From positions 372,001 to 436,000 of the forward strand of contig NZ_JAPDRF010000005.1 in the NCBI RefSeq assembly GCF_040706615.1: 64,000 nt of DNA. Direction: 5' to 3'. The stretch's first letter is position 1; each line of letters starts with the position of its first letter. The translations under genes were made by a program, and so were the position numbers. A model generated the notes under the pieces. The model ran no database searches and had not been told where the DNA came from. It saw only the letters and a list, made by a program, of their open reading frames with translations. This DNA is from Lentisalinibacter sediminis (GTDB taxonomy: Bacteria; Pseudomonadota; Gammaproteobacteria; Steroidobacterales; Woeseiaceae). Of the stretch, positions 60,977 to 64,000 are shown one piece after another.

Positions 60977-62164
60977 ATGGAATTACTACTGAATTACGCC
61001 TACGGCCTGCTGGGCCTCTCTTTCTGGGGCTACGTGCTCGCCGGTTTCGTCATGGTACAGATCACCATGATGGCGGTGACGCTGTATCTGCATCGCGACC
61101 AGGCCCACCGGTCGCTGGACCTGCATCCGGCCCTGCGGCATTTCTTCCGCTTCTGGATCTGGATGACCTCGGGAATGCTCACCCGGGAATGGGTGGCGGT
61201 GCACCGCAAGCACCACGCCTTCTGCGAGACGGAGGGAGACCCCCACAGCCCGAAGGTCTTCGGCCTGAAGAAGGTGCTGCTGGAAGGGGCGGAGCTCTAC
61301 CGGGAAGAGACCGGCAACGAGGAGACCATCCGGAAATACGGGCGCGGCTGCCCCGACGACTGGATGGAGCGCAACGTCTACACGCGCTTCCCCTATGGCG
61401 GGATCATCCTGCTGATCGTGTTCGACCTGCTGCTGTTCGGCGTGCCGGGCATCATCCTGATCGCCACCTCGCTGGTCTCGATGCCGCTGTTCGCTGCCGG
61501 CGTCATCAACGGCGTGGGCCATCATTCCGGCTACCGCAATTTCGAGTGCGACGACGCGGCCACGAACATCGTGCCATGGGGACTGTTGCTCGGCGGCGAG
61601 GAGCTGCACAACAACCATCATGCCTTCCCCACCTCGGCCAAGTTCTCCGTGCAGCCGTGGGAGTTCGACATCGGCTGGATGTACATCACGATGTTCCGCT
61701 CCCTCGGGCTGGCGAAAGTGAAGAAGGTGGCACCGAAGCCGGTCGTGGCGGAGCCGGCGGAGAACGTGGACATCGAGACGCTGAGGGCCGTGATCGTCAA
61801 CCGCATGCACGTGCTGCGGGACTACACCCGGCACGTGACCTTGCCCGAGTTCCGCCGCCAGAAGAGCGACGACCCGCTCTGGCGCCGCGCGAAGCGGCTG
61901 CTGGTGCGTCAGCCGGCGCTGCTGGACGAGGCCGCGCAGGACCGTCTGCAGTCGCTGCTCGAGCGCAATCCGCGGCTCGCCACGGTGTACCAGTTCCGTG
62001 AGCGTCTGCGCGAGCTCTGGAGCGGTGCGACCAACGTCAGCAACGACAAGCTGGTGGCGCAGCTGCGCCAGTGGTGCAACGAGGCCGAGGCTAGCGGCAT
62101 CAAGGCCCTGCAGGACTTCGCCCGTATGCTCCGCGGCTATGCCATCGCGCCGCAGCCCGCCTGA
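60977..62164 (+). CDS. desA: DesA-type fatty acid desaturase
   Basis: 395 aa from ATG 60977. A membrane di-iron desaturase with three His boxes: HRDQAH (His39-His44), HRKHH (His76-His80) and HNNHH (His211-His215), plus GHHSGY. Four membrane segments occur in the first ~190 residues. The C-terminal ~130 residues form a soluble helical tail (TVYQFRERLRELW ... LRQWCNEAEASGIKALQDF) also seen in Pseudomonas DesA. It probably makes delta-9 unsaturated acyl chains in membrane lipids. It is inserted between mutM and rpmG. Confidence 0.93.
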   Translation: MELLLNYAYGLLGLSFWGYVLAGFVMVQITMMAVTLYLHRDQAHRSLDLHPALRHFFRFWIWMTSGMLTREWVAVHRKHHAFCETEGDPHSPKVFGLKKVLLEGAELYREETGNEETIRKYGRGCPDDWMERNVYTRFPYGGIILLIVFDLLLFGVPGIILIATSLVSMPLFAAGVINGVGHHSGYRNFECDDAATNIVPWGLLLGGEELHNNHHAFPTSAKFSVQPWEFDIGWMYITMFRSLGLAKVKKVAPKPVVAEPAENVDIETLRAVIVNRMHVLRDYTRHVTLPEFRRQKSDDPLWRRAKRLLVRQPALLDEAAQDRLQSLLERNPRLATVYQFRERLRELWSGATNVSNDKLVAQLRQWCNEAEASGIKALQDFARMLRGYAIAPQPA

Positions 62165-62188
62165 CCGCAGGCGCTGCAGACAGGCACA

Positions 62189-62214
62189 AAAAACCCGCCG
62201 ATCGGCGGGTTTTT
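62189..62214. terminator. bidirectional intrinsic terminator
   Basis: A perfect 26-bp palindrome with a CCCGCCGATCGGCGGG core, A-run on the left and T-run on the right. It works in both directions and separates desA (plus) from rpmG (minus). Confidence 0.92.
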
Positions 62215-62250
62215 CGTATCCGGTCCGGGAAGCCGCCTATTTGATCGTAT

Positions 62251-62406
62251 TCACTTGATCTTGGCTTCCTTGTACGTCACGTGCTTGCGCACGACCGGGT
62301 CGAATTTCTTCGTCTCCATCTTCTCCGGATGCAGGCGCTTGTTCTTCGTCGTGGTGTAGAAATGGCCCGTGCCGGCCGAAGAGACGAGGCGGATCTTCTC
62401 ACGCAT
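62251..62406 (-). CDS. rpmG: 50S ribosomal protein L33
   Basis: 51 aa, translated directly from the sequence: it begins MREKIRLVSSAGTGHFYTTT and ends VVRKHVTYKEAKIK. No cysteines are present, so this is the zinc-independent C-minus form, as in E. coli. CCGGAGGG lies 9 bp before ATG 62406. It is 23 bp after rpmB in the same operon. Confidence 0.97.
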   Translation of the reverse strand: MREKIRLVSSAGTGHFYTTTKNKRLHPEKMETKKFDPVVRKHVTYKEAKIK

Positions 62407-62429
62407 GGCTATAACCCTCCGGTCTGGCC

Positions 62430-62666
62430 CTAGACCTTCTGGCCCTGGGCGCGGAGCTCGGCGACCACGTCGTCGATGCCCCGCTTGTCGATGATGCGCA
62501 TGCCCTTGTTGGAGACGCGCAGCTTCACGAACCGCTTCTCGCTTTCCAGCCAGAAGCGGTGGGTGTGCAGGTTCGGCAGAAAGCGCCGGCGGGTCTTGTT
62601 ATGGGCATGGGAGACGTTGTTGCCGCTCATGGGCCGCTTCCCAGTCACCTGGCAAACCTTGGACAT
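62430..62666 (-). CDS. rpmB: 50S ribosomal protein L28
   Basis: 78 aa, standard length. MSKVCQVTGKRPMSGNNVSH and NKTRRRFLPNLHTHRFW are typical of the gammaproteobacterial form. One Cys is present in place of a full zinc knuckle. The gene is transcribed with rpmG from a promoter at about 62727-62755; its leader starts with a GC-rich hairpin. Confidence 0.98.
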   Translation of the reverse strand: MSKVCQVTGKRPMSGNNVSHAHNKTRRRFLPNLHTHRFWLESEKRFVKLRVSNKGMRIIDKRGIDDVVAELRAQGQKV

Positions 62667-62689
62667 GGCCTCAAGTTCCTGAAATCACG

Positions 62690-62715
62690 AAAAATACGCC
62701 GGCGCGGGGCCGGCG
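62690..62715 (-). terminator. terminator-like hairpin in rpmB leader
   Basis: On the minus strand CGCCGGC (62709-62715 paired with 62697-62703) forms a 7-bp stem with a 5-nt loop, followed by TATTTTT. It lies between radC and rpmB but downstream of the likely rpmB promoter, so it is either the radC terminator or a leader attenuator. Confidence 0.65.
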
Positions 62716-62726
62716 GAAGGGCGGTA

Positions 62727-62755
62727 TTTATACCAGCAGCCGTCGCTTTAGGCAA
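62727..62755 (-). promoter_or_regulatory. candidate rpmB-rpmG promoter
   Basis: On the minus strand TTGCCT (complement of 62750-62755), a 17-bp spacer and TATAAA (complement of 62727-62732), with an extended -10 TGG just before it. This is the best sigma70-type promoter in the gap between radC and rpmB. Confidence 0.6.
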
Positions 62756-62768
62756 GAGAAACCGGGCC

Positions 62769-63443
62769 TTACAGCAGGCCGCGGCTCGCGAGAGAGGTGG
62801 CCAGGCCGTCGCCCACCACCAGGTGGTCGAGCATGCGGATGTCCACCAGGTCCAGAGCGGCTTTCAGCCGACGGGTGATGGACTCGTCCGCCCGACTCGG
62901 CTCGGCGACGCCGGAGGGGTGGTTGTGGGCCAGGATCACTGCGGCGGCGTTCAGGGTCAGCGCCCGCCGCACCACCTCCCGCGGATACACACTGGTGCCG
63001 TCCACCGTGCCGCGGAACATTTCCTCGAAGCGGATGACCCGGTGGCGGTTGTCTAGGAACAGGCAGCAGAACACTTCCTGGGGCTGGTCGCGCAGGCGGG
63101 CGATGAGGTATTCGCAGGTATCCGCCGGCCCGCTGATCGTGCGCCCGGGCTTCAACTTCTCACCGAAGTAGCGCCGGGCGAGTTCCGCGGCCGCCTTGAG
63201 CCGGGCCGTGCGGGCCGCGCCGAGCCCGGGCATCGTCGTCAGCGCGCCGCATTCCGTGTGGAGCAGTGCCCGCAGTCCGCCGTGGGCGCCGAGCAGCCGC
63301 CGGGCCAGCGCCACGGCGTCGACGCCGGGCCCGCCGCCGCCGAGTACGACGGCCAGCAGTTCCGCGTTGGTCAGCGTCTCAGCTCCGTCGGCCAGCAGTT
63401 TCTCCCTGGGCCGCTCTTCCTGCGGCCAGTCCCGGATCCCCAA
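62769..63443 (-). CDS. radC: RadC family protein (JAMM/MPN+ domain)
   Basis: 224 aa from TTG 63443, chosen for the AGGAG 7 bp upstream and the typical GIRDWPQEERPREKLL start; ATG 63479 and GTG 63557 give unusual extensions. The helix-hairpin-helix region (LTTMPGLGAARTARLKAA) is followed by the JAMM metal site HNHPSGVAEPSRAD. Despite its name, a role in repair is not established. Its place between rpmB and coaBC is conserved. Confidence 0.95.
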   Translation of the reverse strand: MGIRDWPQEERPREKLLADGAETLTNAELLAVVLGGGGPGVDAVALARRLLGAHGGLRALLHTECGALTTMPGLGAARTARLKAAAELARRYFGEKLKPGRTISGPADTCEYLIARLRDQPQEVFCCLFLDNRHRVIRFEEMFRGTVDGTSVYPREVVRRALTLNAAAVILAHNHPSGVAEPSRADESITRRLKAALDLVDIRMLDHLVVGDGLATSLASRGLL

Positions 63444-63607
63444 GGCAGCTCTCCTCACTTCCCCGTCGCCGAGCGTCATCTTCGGTGGCGACGGCCGGCG
63501 CTGCGCGGCCCGTTTGTGGGCGCGGGCGGCAGTTAGGCGGACGGCGCCGGTAGCCACAAACCCGGACGGCAGGCTAAGCTCGGTCCGTCGACCGGAGGTT
63601 CTCGGCC

Positions 63608-64000
63608 ATGAAGCACATCCTTTTGGGCGTCACCGGCGGTATCGCCGCCTACAAGTCGCCGGAGATCGTGCGCCGGCTCACCGCCCGCGGACTCGAGGTC
63701 CAGGTGGTGATGACGGCCGGCGCGCAACAGTTCGTCACACCGCTCACTTTCCAGGCGGTTTCCGGCAGGCCGGTGCGCACGGACCTGTGGGACCTGGAGG
63801 CCGAGGCGGCCATGGGGCACATCGAGCTCGCGCGCTGGGCCGATCTGGTGCTGGTGGCGCCGGCCACGGCGGACTTCATGGCGCGGCTCGCCCACGGCCA
63901 GGCGCCCGACCTGCTCTCCACCCTGTGCCTGGCCACCGAGGCTCCCATCGTGCTCGCGCCGGCGATGAACCGGCTGATGTGGGCGAACGATGCCACTCAG
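63608..64000 (+). CDS. coaBC: CoaBC phosphopantothenoylcysteine decarboxylase/synthase (5' part)
   Basis: The first 131 codons of a gene running off the window, read directly from the sequence. ATG 63608 is preceded by GGAGG at 9 bp. The flavoprotein domain shows ILLGVTGGIAAYKSPEIVRRL, the active-site His in MGHIELARWAD, the LVAPATADFMARLAHG segment and PAMNRLMW. CoaB, the C-terminal synthase half, lies outside. The gene is divergent from radC and catalyses two steps of CoA synthesis, as does coaD nearby. Confidence 0.97.
   Translation, partial: MKHILLGVTGGIAAYKSPEIVRRLTARGLEVQVVMTAGAQQFVTPLTFQAVSGRPVRTDLWDLEAEAAMGHIELARWADLVLVAPATADFMARLAHGQAPDLLSTLCLATEAPIVLAPAMNRLMWANDATQ

Overview
This is a GC-rich chromosomal window from a gammaproteobacterium. 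Gene content and gene order (smg-dprA / def-fmt-rsmB, priA-argS, ftsY-ftsE-ftsX with rpoH nearby, rsmD-coaD-mutM-rpmG-rpmB-radC-coaBC) match that class. The dedicated sortase locus, the many TTG and GTG starts and the GC content point to an Ectothiorhodospiraceae/Chromatiales-like marine or halophilic lineage; that placement is inference. No rRNA, tRNA, CRISPR array, integrase or transposase was found. Most of the window is core chromosome with short intergenic gaps and many 4-bp start/stop overlaps.

Layout. 1-5.5 kb (minus): topA, smg, dprA and a LysM lipoprotein, with two clear intrinsic terminators. 5.8-12.8 kb (plus): def-fmt-rsmB, then DUF4390, an NtrY-like kinase and an NtrX-like regulator whose AAA+ domain has lost its key motifs. 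12.8-19.2 kb (minus): flavin reductase, CapA lipoprotein, SPOR protein, argS and priA, with DnaA-box sequences directly upstream of priA. 19.5-21.5 kb (plus): a tightly overlapping sigma factor / His-rich membrane protein / small secreted protein / DUF3106 operon. 21.7-28.2 kb: HNH protein, flap-type 5'-3' exonuclease, fructosamine kinase, VOC protein, hemH, DUF427, epoxide hydrolase. 28.2-33 kb: AGCS symporter, thiolase and a MATE transporter. 33.0-33.4 kb: a non-coding block of nested palindromes and REP-like repeats. 33.4-35.6 kb: DUF924 protein and three small lipoproteins, two of LEA type. 36-41.9 kb: gltB-gltD.

41.8-47.5 kb holds a complete proteobacterial dedicated sortase system: histidine kinase and response regulator on the minus strand, and a VIT-VWA surface protein with an LPATG sorting signal plus its sortase on the plus strand. 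The shared promoter region contains a tandem 10-bp direct repeat that looks like an OmpR-family operator. 47.4-52.6 kb: Nudix, SRPBCC, two convergent MATE transporters and glutaryl-CoA dehydrogenase, with a phased short repeat ahead of one transporter. 52.7-58.7 kb: Mpo1-like, OmpA lipoprotein, DUF3465, rpoH with a perfect CIRCE element in its promoter, an inserted tetR with its own palindromic operator, and ftsXEY. 58.8-64 kb: rsmD-coaD, mutM, a fatty-acid desaturase, rpmG, rpmB, radC and the first part of coaBC.

The strongest leads are the CIRCE/rpoH wiring, the degenerate NtrX, the nested palindrome block at 33 kb, the sortase locus with its candidate operator, and the sigma/DUF3106 operon with a His-rich putative anti-sigma protein.
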